In this document: piece by piece, positions 1 to 5,139 of the stretch
Numbering within the stretch: position 1 is the stretch's first letter
Layout: each line of letters opens with the position of its first letter
Source: an uncultured Alistipes sp.
GTDB taxonomy: Bacteria > Bacteroidota > Bacteroidia > Bacteroidales > Rikenellaceae
DNA length: 5,139 nt
Assembly (NCBI GenBank): GCA_900766655.1
Contig: CAAFWE010000068.1
Location: forward strand, 1-5,139
Direction: 5' to 3'
Made by a program: the position numbers and the translations under genes
Notes under the pieces: model-generated
Told to the model about the DNA's origin: nothing
The model's database searches: none
The model's input: the letters and a program-made list of their open reading frames with translations, nothing else

Positions 1-14
1 CGCTCTTCCGATCT
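1..14. other. Illumina sequencing adapter remnant
   Basis: The first 14 bases, CGCTCTTCCGATCT, are identical to the 3' end of the standard Illumina TruSeq read-1 adapter. The base before the shared GCTCTTCCGATCT core is C, as in the read-1 version (GACGCTCTTCCGATCT) and not the read-2 version (GTGCTCTTCCGATCT). From base 15 the reading frame continues as good glutamate dehydrogenase sequence (Thr-Trp-Val-Asp-Asp), so the junction is clean. These bases should be trimmed and not translated. Confidence 0.95.
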
Positions 15-1169
15 ACTTGGGTTGATGATAATGGTGAGATTCAGACCAACCTTGGCTACCGTATTCAGTTCAACTCGGCTATCGGTCCATACAAGGGAGG
101 TATCCGCTTCCATAAGGCGGTAAACCCATCTATGTTAAAATTCCTCGGTTTCGAGCAGACATTTAAGAATGCTTTGACTACCCTCCCAATGGGTGGTGCA
201 AAGGGTGGTTCGGACTTCGACCCTGTAGGCAAGAGCGATGCTGAGATTATGCGTTTCTGCCAGGCATTTATGTTAGAGTTGTGGCAGAATATCGGCCCTG
301 ATACCGATGTTCCTGCAGGCGATGTTGGTGTAGGTGGCCGTGAGATTGGCTATATGTACGGTATGTACAAGAAGTTGGCTCGTGAGTACAACACTGGCGT
401 CTTGACAGGTAAGGGCCTCACTTGGGGTGGTTCGTTGATTCGCCCTGAGGCAACAGGTTTTGGTGCTTTGTACTTCGTAGAACACATGCTCAACCGTGCA
501 GGCAAGGAGTTGAAGGGTGCTACAATTGCAATTTCGGGCTTCGGAAATGTGGCTTGGGGTGCTGCGAAGAAGGCTACCGAGTTGGGTGCAAAGGTTATCG
601 CAATTTCGGGTCCTGATGGCGTAGTTCTCAACCCTAACGGAATGAATGACGAGAAAATTAACTATATGTTGGAGCTTCGTGCTTCGAACCGCAACATCGT
701 GGCTCCATTCGCAGAGAAGTTCACTGATGCTACATTCGTACCTGGCAAGAAGGCTTGGAGCGTGAAGTGCGACATCGCACTCCCTTGCGCATTCCAGAAC
801 GAGTTGACAGGCGCAGATGCTGAGGAGTTGCTCGCAAATGGCACTTGGTGTGTTGCCGAGGTGTCGAATATGGGTTGTACCCCTGAGGCTATCGCAGCGT
901 TCCAGAATGCGAAGATTCTCTTCGCTCCAGGCAAGGCTGTGAACGCTGGTGGTGTGGCTACATCGGGCTTGGAGATGACACAGAACGCTATGCACATCTC
1001 GTGGTCGGCAGCCGAGGTTGACGAGAAGTTGCACTACATTATGCAGTCTATCCACGAGGCTTGCGTCAAGGCAGGTCAGGAGGGCGACCGCGTGAACTAT
1101 GTGAAGGGTGCAAACATCGCTGGTTTCCTCAAGGTTGCTCAGGCTATGCTAGAGCAGGGTATCGTTTAA
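15..1169 (+). CDS. gdhA: Glutamate dehydrogenase, hexameric class, 5'-truncated by contig end
   Basis: Reversible oxidative deamination of L-glutamate to 2-oxoglutarate and ammonia; cytoplasmic, normally a homohexamer. The frame is open from the adapter junction (Thr1, base 15) and gives 384 residues; the ATG at 132 is internal (Met40). Against the roughly 445-residue family, about 60 N-terminal residues are missing because the contig ends. Visible landmarks: PYKGG (Lys27), FKNALT (Lys51), PMGGAKGG with catalytic Lys63, PAGDVGVGGRE with catalytic Asp103, Rossmann motif SGFGNVA (174-180), ISGPDG (198-203), NAGGVATSGLEM near the C-terminus, and the family ending GANIAGF...AMLEQGIV. Recalled spacing of the clostridial enzyme's Lys89/Lys113/Lys125/Asp165 fits a constant offset of 62. 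With that offset the cofactor-site residues are Phe176, Pro200 and Asp201, as in the NAD-dependent clostridial enzyme, so an NADP-specific label should not be assumed. A strong terminator follows 15 bases after the stop, so it is the last gene of its transcript. Its promoter lies outside the window. Confidence 0.96.
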   Translation, partial: TWVDDNGEIQTNLGYRIQFNSAIGPYKGGIRFHKAVNPSMLKFLGFEQTFKNALTTLPMGGAKGGSDFDPVGKSDAEIMRFCQAFMLELWQNIGPDTDVPAGDVGVGGREIGYMYGMYKKLAREYNTGVLTGKGLTWGGSLIRPEATGFGALYFVEHMLNRAGKELKGATIAISGFGNVAWGAAKKATELGAKVIAISGPDGVVLNPNGMNDEKINYMLELRASNRNIVAPFAEKFTDATFVPGKKAWSVKCDIALPCAFQNELTGADAEELLANGTWCVAEVSNMGCTPEAIAAFQNAKILFAPGKAVNAGGVATSGLEMTQNAMHISWSAAEVDEKLHYIMQSIHEACVKAGQEGDRVNYVKGANIAGFLKVAQAMLEQGIV

Positions 1170-1184
1170 TCTATACCTATATAT

Positions 1185-1224
1185 AATAATGGGGCCACTT
1201 CGTTTGAGTGGCCCCATTATTTTT
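1185..1224 (+). terminator. Rho-independent terminator of gdhA, possibly bidirectional
   Basis: A perfect 15-bp stem, AATAATGGGGCCACT (1185-1199) with AGTGGCCCCATTATT (1207-1221), closes a 7-base loop (1200-1206). The stem contains a GGGGCCACT core and runs into T-rich DNA (TTATTTTTAT), the classic intrinsic terminator form. It begins 15 bases after the gdhA stop codon. Read on the minus strand, the stem is followed by ATTATTATATATAGG, a weaker T-rich tail, so it may also stop leftward transcripts coming out of recJ. Confidence 0.93.
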
Positions 1225-1225
1225 A

Positions 1226-1350
1226 TAAAATCGTAGATGATGAAATTATTTTTGTGCGATGCTAGGCGATGAAAGCACAGCATAGTCGGCTATGTGAGCA
1301 TTTCAGCGTCCGACGCACTCGTGCAAAAAGAACTCATCAGAACGATTTTA
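1226..1350. repeat. 125-base imperfect inverted repeat, MITE-like or structured RNA element
   Basis: The two halves pair nearly end to end. The ends are a perfect 9-bp inverted repeat, TAAAATCGT (1226-1234) and ACGATTTTA (1342-1350). Moving inward, TGATGA (1238-1243) pairs with TCATCA, and TTTTTG (near 1249-1254) pairs with CAAAAA (1325-1330). A CGA/TCG block and a TGAAA/TTTCA block follow, then the centre CATAG (1281-1285), TCGG loop, CTATG (1290-1294). Short indels and mismatches separate the paired blocks. Small extra dyads also occur, such as GCGTC-C-GACGC (1306-1316) and GCAC-TC-GTGC. I see no credible coding sequence and no clear target-site duplication. It lies between the gdhA terminator and the recJ stop, where convergent genes tolerate insertions. 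It could be a miniature transposable element, a dispersed palindromic repeat, or the recJ 3' end structure; copy number elsewhere in the genome would decide. Confidence 0.72.
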
Positions 1351-1368
1351 AATCCCCTGATTCGAATA

Positions 1369-3129
1369 TTAGTTACATCTCTTGATATCCTTGATGCGTA
1401 GCTGCAACGATGCCTTGCCACGATAGTTGTTCTCGACAATCTGATAGCAGATGTTGATAGGACGACCACCACGCACCCAATCGTAGAAGCTTGGCTGCTG
1501 GAAGGCTATGGTCTGCATATTAGCCTTCGGTGCCGATGGCTGGTGCAGATCCATACGGAGATGCTCGGCATCCACGCCTACGAGCTTCGCATCGCCATTG
1601 TTGACGCAACCCTCCGACGCAAAAATCGGCAGATTGTTGCCTGGTCCGAATGGCTGGAAGCGGTTGAGCTCGCGGAAGAAGGATGGTGTGATATCGGCAA
1701 AGTCGAGCATACTATCAATCTCGACCTGCGGAATGAGGCTCTTTGGATCGATATTCTCCTCGACAAACTCGTTGAATCGACGCTTGAACTCCTCGACATT
1801 CTCTGGCTTCATCGTAAGACCTGCGGCATACATATGGCCACCAAAGTTCTCCAAGAGGTCGGAGCACGACTCCACAGCCTGATAGAGGTCGAAGCCCGCA
1901 ATCGAGCGTGCCGAACCCGTAACAAAGCCATTGCTCTGGGTGAGCACCACCGTAGGGCGATAGTAGGTCTCGATAAGGCGCGATGCCACGATACCCACGA
2001 TTCCCTTCATCCAATTTGGATTGTAGATGACGATGCTCTTCTGCGCCTTGAGCTGCGGATTATTCTCGACAAACTCGTGCGCCTCCTGCGTAACGGAGCG
2101 ATCCTCCTTCTTGCGATCTTGGTTGTAGTTGTCAATGCCCTCGCCCAACGAGCGTGCAGTCTCCTCGTTACCCTCGACAAGCAACTTCACTGCGGCATAG
2201 CCACCCGAAGGCACCGAGTCCTCGGGATACTCATCCATACGCATTCGTCCCGCAGCATTGATGCGCGGACCAATCTTGAAGATGATGTCATCGATGGTGA
2301 TATTCTGCTCCTCGAGTCCACAGATGCGGATAATCGAAGAGAGTCCCTCCGAAGGTTGTGCATTCAATTGCTTGAGACCGTAGTGCGCAAGGATGCGATT
2401 TTCGTCGGTCAACGCAACGATATCCGAGGCAATGCTCACGACCAAAAGGTCGAGGAACTGCTCGATTTCGCTGAATGGAATGTTGTGCTTTTGCGAATAG
2501 GCTTGCACCAACTTAAAGCCGACACCACAGCCCGACAACTCATCGAAAGGATAGTTGCAGTCTGTACGCTTCGGATCGAGAACAGCTACAGCGCGAGGAA
2601 TCTCCTCGGCTGGAAGATGATGGTCGCAGATAATGAAATCTACCCCTTTCTGTGTTGCATAGTCCACCTTCTCGACAGCCTTAATACCACAATCGAGGGC
2701 AATGATAAGTTTCACTCCCTTCTTGTGGGCAATGTCGATACCCCTCTTCGAAATACCATAACCCTCGGTATAACGATCAGGAATGTAGAACATCAGGTTG
2801 TTGTGCCCAATGTAGCGCAGAAATTTATATACGAGCGCAACAGCAGTGGTGCCATCCACATCGTAATCGCCATAAACCATAATCTTCTGGTTCTTGGCAA
2901 TAGCCTCCTCCAAACGGGCCACTGCGAGATCCATATCCTTCATCAGGAACGGATTGTGCAGATCGTCGAGTCGAGGATTGAAAAATCTCTTCGCTTTGTC
3001 TACGGTGTCTATGCCTCTTTGTACCAATAGGTTCGCCAAAACCGTAGGGATTCTCAACGAGGTAGCAATGTGATCTACCGTCAATGAGTTGCCCTGTGGT
3101 TTGACTACCCACCTTTTCTGAATAGGCAT
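1369..3129 (-). CDS. recJ: Single-stranded-DNA-specific exonuclease RecJ
   Basis: Degrades single-stranded DNA 5' to 3' with Mn or Mg ions, acting in RecF-type recombination, mismatch repair and base excision repair; cytoplasmic. The 586-residue length is close to E. coli RecJ (577). DHH-domain motifs appear in order: GDYDVDG (87-93, Asp88/Asp90/Asp92), LDCG (145-148, Asp146), CDHH (168-171), SGCGVGFKL (199-207), and VSIASDIVAL with Asp236. GPRINAAGR (287-295) follows, then the DHHA1 domain with GIVGIVASRL (376-385), GSARSI (405-410) and the nucleic-acid-binding FGGH (429-432). The C-terminal part carries the FGPGN turn (494-498) and an OB-fold-like end. All expected metal ligands are present, so it looks active. 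The linker after NAAGR is about ten residues longer than in E. coli. The ATG start at 3129 has no Shine-Dalgarno site but an A/T-rich leader, usual in this phylum. It lies 52 bases after lipB with no clear promoter of its own, so it is probably the last gene of lipA-lipB-recJ. Confidence 0.97.
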   Translation of the reverse strand: MPIQKRWVVKPQGNSLTVDHIATSLRIPTVLANLLVQRGIDTVDKAKRFFNPRLDDLHNPFLMKDMDLAVARLEEAIAKNQKIMVYGDYDVDGTTAVALVYKFLRYIGHNNLMFYIPDRYTEGYGISKRGIDIAHKKGVKLIIALDCGIKAVEKVDYATQKGVDFIICDHHLPAEEIPRAVAVLDPKRTDCNYPFDELSGCGVGFKLVQAYSQKHNIPFSEIEQFLDLLVVSIASDIVALTDENRILAHYGLKQLNAQPSEGLSSIIRICGLEEQNITIDDIIFKIGPRINAAGRMRMDEYPEDSVPSGGYAAVKLLVEGNEETARSLGEGIDNYNQDRKKEDRSVTQEAHEFVENNPQLKAQKSIVIYNPNWMKGIVGIVASRLIETYYRPTVVLTQSNGFVTGSARSIAGFDLYQAVESCSDLLENFGGHMYAAGLTMKPENVEEFKRRFNEFVEENIDPKSLIPQVEIDSMLDFADITPSFFRELNRFQPFGPGNNLPIFASEGCVNNGDAKLVGVDAEHLRMDLHQPSAPKANMQTIAFQQPSFYDWVRGGRPINICYQIVENNYRGKASLQLRIKDIKRCN

Positions 3130-3181
3130 ACTCGTTAATTTTTATTTTATATATATTTTTCAATTTTTTATCGCTTTAAGT

Positions 3182-3880
3182 TTAGCCCTTTACGAGCCCA
3201 AAGTTGGCGAGTAGCTTCTCGCACAACACCTTGCTTGCCTCGTCGAACGACACCTCGCGAGCGAGCTCCTTCGTGATGGAGGTCACACCCTTGTCGACAA
3301 AGCCACACGGGTTTATCATTGTAAACCACTTCAAATCGGTCGAGGCATTGAGAGCCAATCCGTGCATCGTGACATAGCGCGATGCCTTGACACCTATGGC
3401 GCAAATCTTTCGCCAATTGCGCTCGATGCTCTCGCCTGCTGCGTTGGTCACAGCGTCGTTGAGCCACACTCCCGTAGCCCCTTCCAAGCGACGCGCATCG
3501 ATGCCATACTCGGCCACCGTCTCTATGACGCTCTGCTCGAGCAACTCGACATACCGCTTGAGGCCAATGCCCAGCTTTTGCAGATCGAGAATCGGATAGC
3601 ACACCACCTGACCCTCTCCGTGGAAGGTGATGTCGCCACCTCGGTCTATGTGATAGAACTCTGCGCCAAGAGCCTTGAGGCGTGCCTCGTCGATAAGCAT
3701 ATTGCTTATGTTGCCGCTCTTGCCGAGTGTATATACCGCCGGGTGCTCAACAAATATTATCGTGCCAGCGAAGTCGCTCTCCTCGCCACGCTTGGCAAGC
3801 AACTCATCGAAAAGTTGCTGCTGCAACTCCCAGCACTCCTTGTAAGGCATACGCCCCACCCATCTACACTCTACACGCAT
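3182..3880 (-). CDS. lipB: Octanoyl-ACP:protein N-octanoyltransferase LipB
   Basis: Transfers octanoate from acyl carrier protein to the lipoyl-domain lysine of 2-oxoacid dehydrogenase E2 subunits and glycine-cleavage H protein, the first step of endogenous lipoate synthesis. With the ATG at 3880 the product is 232 residues, a normal length. The family signature is RGGDITFHGEGQ (80-91, His87). The catalytic lysine is Lys158 in KICAIGVKAS and the catalytic cysteine Cys192 in INPCG, so the thioester dyad is intact. Odd point: the usual HGPGQ is HGEGQ here (Glu89 for Pro). Start choice: GTG at 3886 and ATG at 3850 are also in frame. I prefer 3880 because MRVECRWVGRMPY supplies the first beta-strand and the following Tyr helix typical of the family; 3850 would delete that strand. 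It lies 80 bases after lipA with no clear terminator between, and 52 bases before recJ. Confidence 0.95.
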   Translation of the reverse strand: MRVECRWVGRMPYKECWELQQQLFDELLAKRGEESDFAGTIIFVEHPAVYTLGKSGNISNMLIDEARLKALGAEFYHIDRGGDITFHGEGQVVCYPILDLQKLGIGLKRYVELLEQSVIETVAEYGIDARRLEGATGVWLNDAVTNAAGESIERNWRKICAIGVKASRYVTMHGLALNASTDLKWFTMINPCGFVDKGVTSITKELAREVSFDEASKVLCEKLLANFGLVKG

Positions 3881-3960
3881 ATACACGAATCATACAGCCA
3901 GAATCCCTAACGAGGTATTCCGAGCAAATATTATGTCAAAATCGAGGATTGAGCAACTCG

Positions 3961-4860
3961 CTATCGGGTTGCCTTGATGGAGGATAGAGCCTCGTCTGCG
4001 AGGTACGACGAGCGCACCAACGGGCCACTTGCGCAGTGGCGGAAGCCCATTTCGAGAGCGAGCTGTCGATATCGCTCGAATGTCTCGGGGGTGATATATT
4101 CCGCAACGGGAACCTGCTCCTCCGAAGGTCGAAGATACTGTCCGAGGGTTACAATCTCGACACCTGCATCACGCAGATCGCGCAAGGTTTGTACCACCTC
4201 CTCTTCGCTCTCGCCAAGTCCTACCATCAATCCGCTCTTGGTCGTCACTCCACGCTCGCTCATATAGCGCAATGTCGCTAACGAGGTGCGATAGGTCGCT
4301 TTGGCGCGAACAATCGGAGTGAGACGCTCGACGGTCTCGATGTTATGCCCGATGATATCGGGCTTCGATGCCATCACCACCTCCAACGAGGTTGCTACTG
4401 CATCGAGGTCCGGAATAAGGAGCTCAATTGTTGCGTTTGGATTCTTCGCTTTGATAGCCTCGACAGTCTGCGCCCAATGCGCAGCACCACCATCGGCCAA
4501 GTCGTCGCGCGTAACCGAAGTTACCACAACGTGCCTAAGTCCCATAAGATGTACACTCTCAGCCACCTCTTGTGGCTCTACCGGATTTGGCGGCAACGGT
4601 TTGCCGGTCTTGGTCGCGCAAAAACGACAACCTCGGGTACACACATCGCCCAAAATCATAAATGTGGCTGTTCGTTTGCTCCAACATTCAGCCTTGTTTG
4701 GGCATCGTCCGCTGCTGCAAATCGTATGGAGAGAGTGTTCACGCACTATGCGAGCCACCTCGGCAAAAGCATCGCTTCTGTGGAGGCGTATTTTTAACCA
4801 ATCAGGTTTTCTCGCAGGTGCATTTTCACCATACAACTTCGGCATTTTTATTAAGTTCAT
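3961..4860 (-). CDS. lipA: Lipoyl synthase LipA, radical SAM
   Basis: Inserts sulfur at C6 and C8 of protein-bound octanoyl groups, using S-adenosylmethionine and a sacrificial auxiliary iron-sulfur cluster; acts directly after LipB. The product is 299 residues from the ATG at 4860. The auxiliary-cluster motif CX4CX5C is present at Cys48, Cys53 and Cys59 (CSSGRCPNKAEC), the radical SAM motif CX3CX2C at Cys74, Cys78 and Cys81 (CTRGCRFC), and the C-terminal RSSY motif at 283-286, whose serine ligates the auxiliary cluster. VTSVTRDDLADGGA (113-126) and GLMVGLGE (210-217) are further family blocks. All cluster ligands are present. Start: ATG 4860 (MNLIKMPKL) is listed, but the predicted promoter box ends at 4875, leaving a leader of only about ten bases; the in-frame ATG at 4845 (MPKLYGENAP) would give about 25 and is a real alternative. 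It is the first gene of the probable lipA-lipB-recJ operon and divergent from rpmH. Confidence 0.97.
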   Translation of the reverse strand: MNLIKMPKLYGENAPARKPDWLKIRLHRSDAFAEVARIVREHSLHTICSSGRCPNKAECWSKRTATFMILGDVCTRGCRFCATKTGKPLPPNPVEPQEVAESVHLMGLRHVVVTSVTRDDLADGGAAHWAQTVEAIKAKNPNATIELLIPDLDAVATSLEVVMASKPDIIGHNIETVERLTPIVRAKATYRTSLATLRYMSERGVTTKSGLMVGLGESEEEVVQTLRDLRDAGVEIVTLGQYLRPSEEQVPVAEYITPETFERYRQLALEMGFRHCASGPLVRSSYLADEALSSIKATR

Positions 4861-4874
4861 TATTCCTATTGGTG

Positions 4875-4905
4875 CAAAGATAAAAAATATTTTTCAGTTT
4901 TGAAA
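4875..4905 (-). promoter_or_regulatory. Bacteroidota-type -33/-7 promoter for lipA (operon promoter)
   Basis: On the minus strand a -33-like TTTC (4902-4905; consensus TTTG) is separated by 19 bases from TATCTTTG (4875-4882), an exact match to the -7 consensus TAnnTTTG used by the phylum's primary sigma factor. Transcription would start near 4867-4871, placing it about 7-11 bases before the ATG at 4860. No other convincing promoter lies upstream of lipB or recJ, so this probably drives all three genes. Confidence 0.8.
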
Positions 4906-4969
4906 GCGGCACAGTAAAAATTTACAATTTTTTAGAGATTAACAACTACACACCCCCTCAGCAGAGGCC

Positions 4970-4985
4970 CAAAAGGTCAAAAGGG
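4970..4985. repeat. 8-base tandem repeat between the divergent promoters
   Basis: CAAAAGGT (4970-4977) is followed directly by CAAAAGGG (4978-4985), seven of eight bases identical. On the minus strand this reads as two TTTTG-containing units, but no -7 box lies 19 bases beyond either of them, so they are not promoters by that test. It sits about 30 bases upstream of the rpmH -33 box and about 65 bases upstream of the lipA -33 box. A regulator site is possible, as is chance in this low-complexity DNA. Confidence 0.35.
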
Positions 4986-5041
4986 TACGATTTTTAAGTT
5001 TTTTTTCGAAAAAGTTTTGTGAAAAAGAAAAATCGTTGTAC
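4985..5041. repeat. Inverted repeat enclosing the rpmH promoter
   Basis: CGATTTTT (4988-4995) is mirrored by AAAAATCG (5028-5035), and GTAC (4985-4988) by GTAC (5038-5041), the right copy running into the -7 box. Between the arms lies a perfect 12-bp palindrome, TTTTTCGAAAAA (5002-5013), immediately before the -33 box. The arms are A/T-rich, so part of the match may be chance. If real, it would be a DNA-level dyad across the promoter, not a transcript structure, because it lies upstream of the predicted start of transcription. Confidence 0.4.
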
Positions 5042-5046
5042 CTTTG
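5016..5046 (+). promoter_or_regulatory. Bacteroidota-type -33/-7 promoter for rpmH
   Basis: TTTG (5016-5019) and TACCTTTG (5039-5046) match the -33 TTTG and -7 TAnnTTTG consensus exactly and are separated by 19 bases. Transcription should begin about 5-8 bases after the -7 box, near 5050-5054, giving an rpmH leader of about 55-59 bases. The perfect match fits a strongly expressed ribosomal protein gene. Confidence 0.87.
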
Positions 5047-5052
5047 CACCTC

Positions 5053-5069
5053 GCATAGGGACACTATGC
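5053..5069 (+). promoter_or_regulatory. Stem-loop at the predicted 5' end of the rpmH mRNA
   Basis: GCATAG (5053-5058) and CTATGC (5064-5069) form a perfect 6-bp stem with a 5-base loop, GGACA. The predicted transcription start is within a few bases of the left arm, so the hairpin would cap the transcript. It ends 39 bases before the ATG and has no T-tract, so it is not an intrinsic terminator. A role in mRNA stability or in L34 control is possible; I do not recognise it as a known ribosomal-protein leader family. Confidence 0.55.
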
Positions 5070-5108
5070 ACTTAAATTTGAGCGTAAAACAATAAAAACT
5101 ATACAATT

Positions 5109-5139
5109 ATGGCAATGAAGAGAACTTACCAGCCATCGC
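5109..5139 (+). CDS. rpmH: Large-subunit ribosomal protein L34, 3'-truncated by window end
   Basis: Only ten codons are visible, MAMKRTYQPS, but they match the very conserved L34 N-terminus (MKRT-F/Y-QPS). L34 is a small, basic protein of about 50 residues in the 50S subunit; the rest lies beyond the window. Two starts are possible: ATG 5109, or ATG 5115, which would give the more usual MKRT beginning. The leader before them is A-rich (CAATAAAAACTATACAATT) with no Shine-Dalgarno sequence. A consensus promoter lies 62 bases upstream and a leader hairpin is present, both supporting expression. The gene is divergent from lipA. Confidence 0.9.
   Translation, partial: MAMKRTYQPS

Noticed and set aside
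273..1055. A 260-codon open frame on the minus strand opposite gdhA
   Set aside because: It lies entirely inside the conserved glutamate dehydrogenase gene and is rich in cysteine, histidine and serine, as antisense frames often are, with no family resemblance.
1290..1472. A 60-codon minus-strand frame over the recJ 3' end and the folded element
   Set aside because: It overlaps the end of recJ out of frame and half of the inverted repeat, with no protein-like motif or upstream signal.
1543..3030. A 495-codon open frame on the plus strand opposite recJ
   Set aside because: It is fully antisense to a well-supported RecJ, has no recognisable motifs and a leucine/isoleucine/arginine-rich composition expected of an antisense shadow. 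It has no promoter box ahead of it.
3130..3181. A/T-rich stretch before recJ as a promoter or terminator
   Set aside because: It contains neither TTTG nor TAnnTTTG on the minus strand and no stem followed by a T-tract. It looks like a normal A/T-rich translation leader.
3881..3960. Possible internal promoter before lipB (TAATATTTG with an upstream TTGC, minus strand)
   Set aside because: The box deviates from TAnnTTTG by a shifted base and the upstream element is a poor match, so it is much weaker than the boxes before lipA and rpmH.
4955..4968. CCTC-AGCA-GAGG hairpin between the divergent promoters
   Set aside because: The stem is only four base pairs with no T-tract and lies outside both predicted transcripts, so no function can be supported.
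4906..5108. Chromosome origin, because rpmH often lies next to dnaA
   Set aside because: No cluster of DnaA-box sequences (TTATCCACA-like) is visible and the upstream neighbour is lipA, not dnaA.

Overview
The window reads as ordinary chromosomal housekeeping DNA from a member of the Bacteroidota, most likely order Bacteroidales. Two start regions carry the phylum-specific -33/-7 promoter signature (TTTG or TTTC, 19 bases, TAnnTTTG), genes lack strong Shine-Dalgarno sites and have A/T-rich leaders, and the proteins look Bacteroidales-like. A Rikenellaceae/Alistipes-type source is possible but is only an impression. The first 14 bases are not biological: they match the 3' end of the Illumina read-1 adapter, so this is a contig end with an untrimmed adapter.

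Layout: (1) 15-1169, plus strand, a 5'-truncated glutamate dehydrogenase (gdhA). (2) 1170-1368, a convergent intergenic space holding a strong 15-bp-stem terminator and then a 125-base imperfect inverted repeat that folds on itself almost end to end; this is the least explained sequence here. (3) 1369-4860, minus strand, three genes in the same direction, transcribed lipA, lipB, recJ. Gaps are 80 bases (lipA to lipB) and 52 bases (lipB to recJ), with no convincing internal promoter or terminator, so they are probably one operon driven from the promoter just upstream of lipA. (4) 4861-5108, a divergent intergenic region with the lipA promoter leftward, the rpmH promoter rightward, and small repeats between and around them. 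(5) 5109 to the end, plus strand, the first ten codons of rpmH (ribosomal protein L34).

Function: LipB moves an octanoyl group from acyl carrier protein onto the lipoyl domains of 2-oxoacid dehydrogenases and glycine-cleavage H protein, and LipA inserts the two sulfurs to make lipoate, so the pair is a complete de novo lipoylation route. RecJ is a 5'-3' single-strand DNA exonuclease for repair and recombination, with no obvious metabolic link to lipoylation. GdhA joins ammonia and 2-oxoglutarate metabolism. I see no defence system, CRISPR array, transposase, tRNA or rRNA. The points most worth a second look are the folded intergenic element, the NAD-type cofactor residues in the glutamate dehydrogenase, the very short predicted leader of lipA, and the hairpin at the predicted 5' end of the rpmH transcript.
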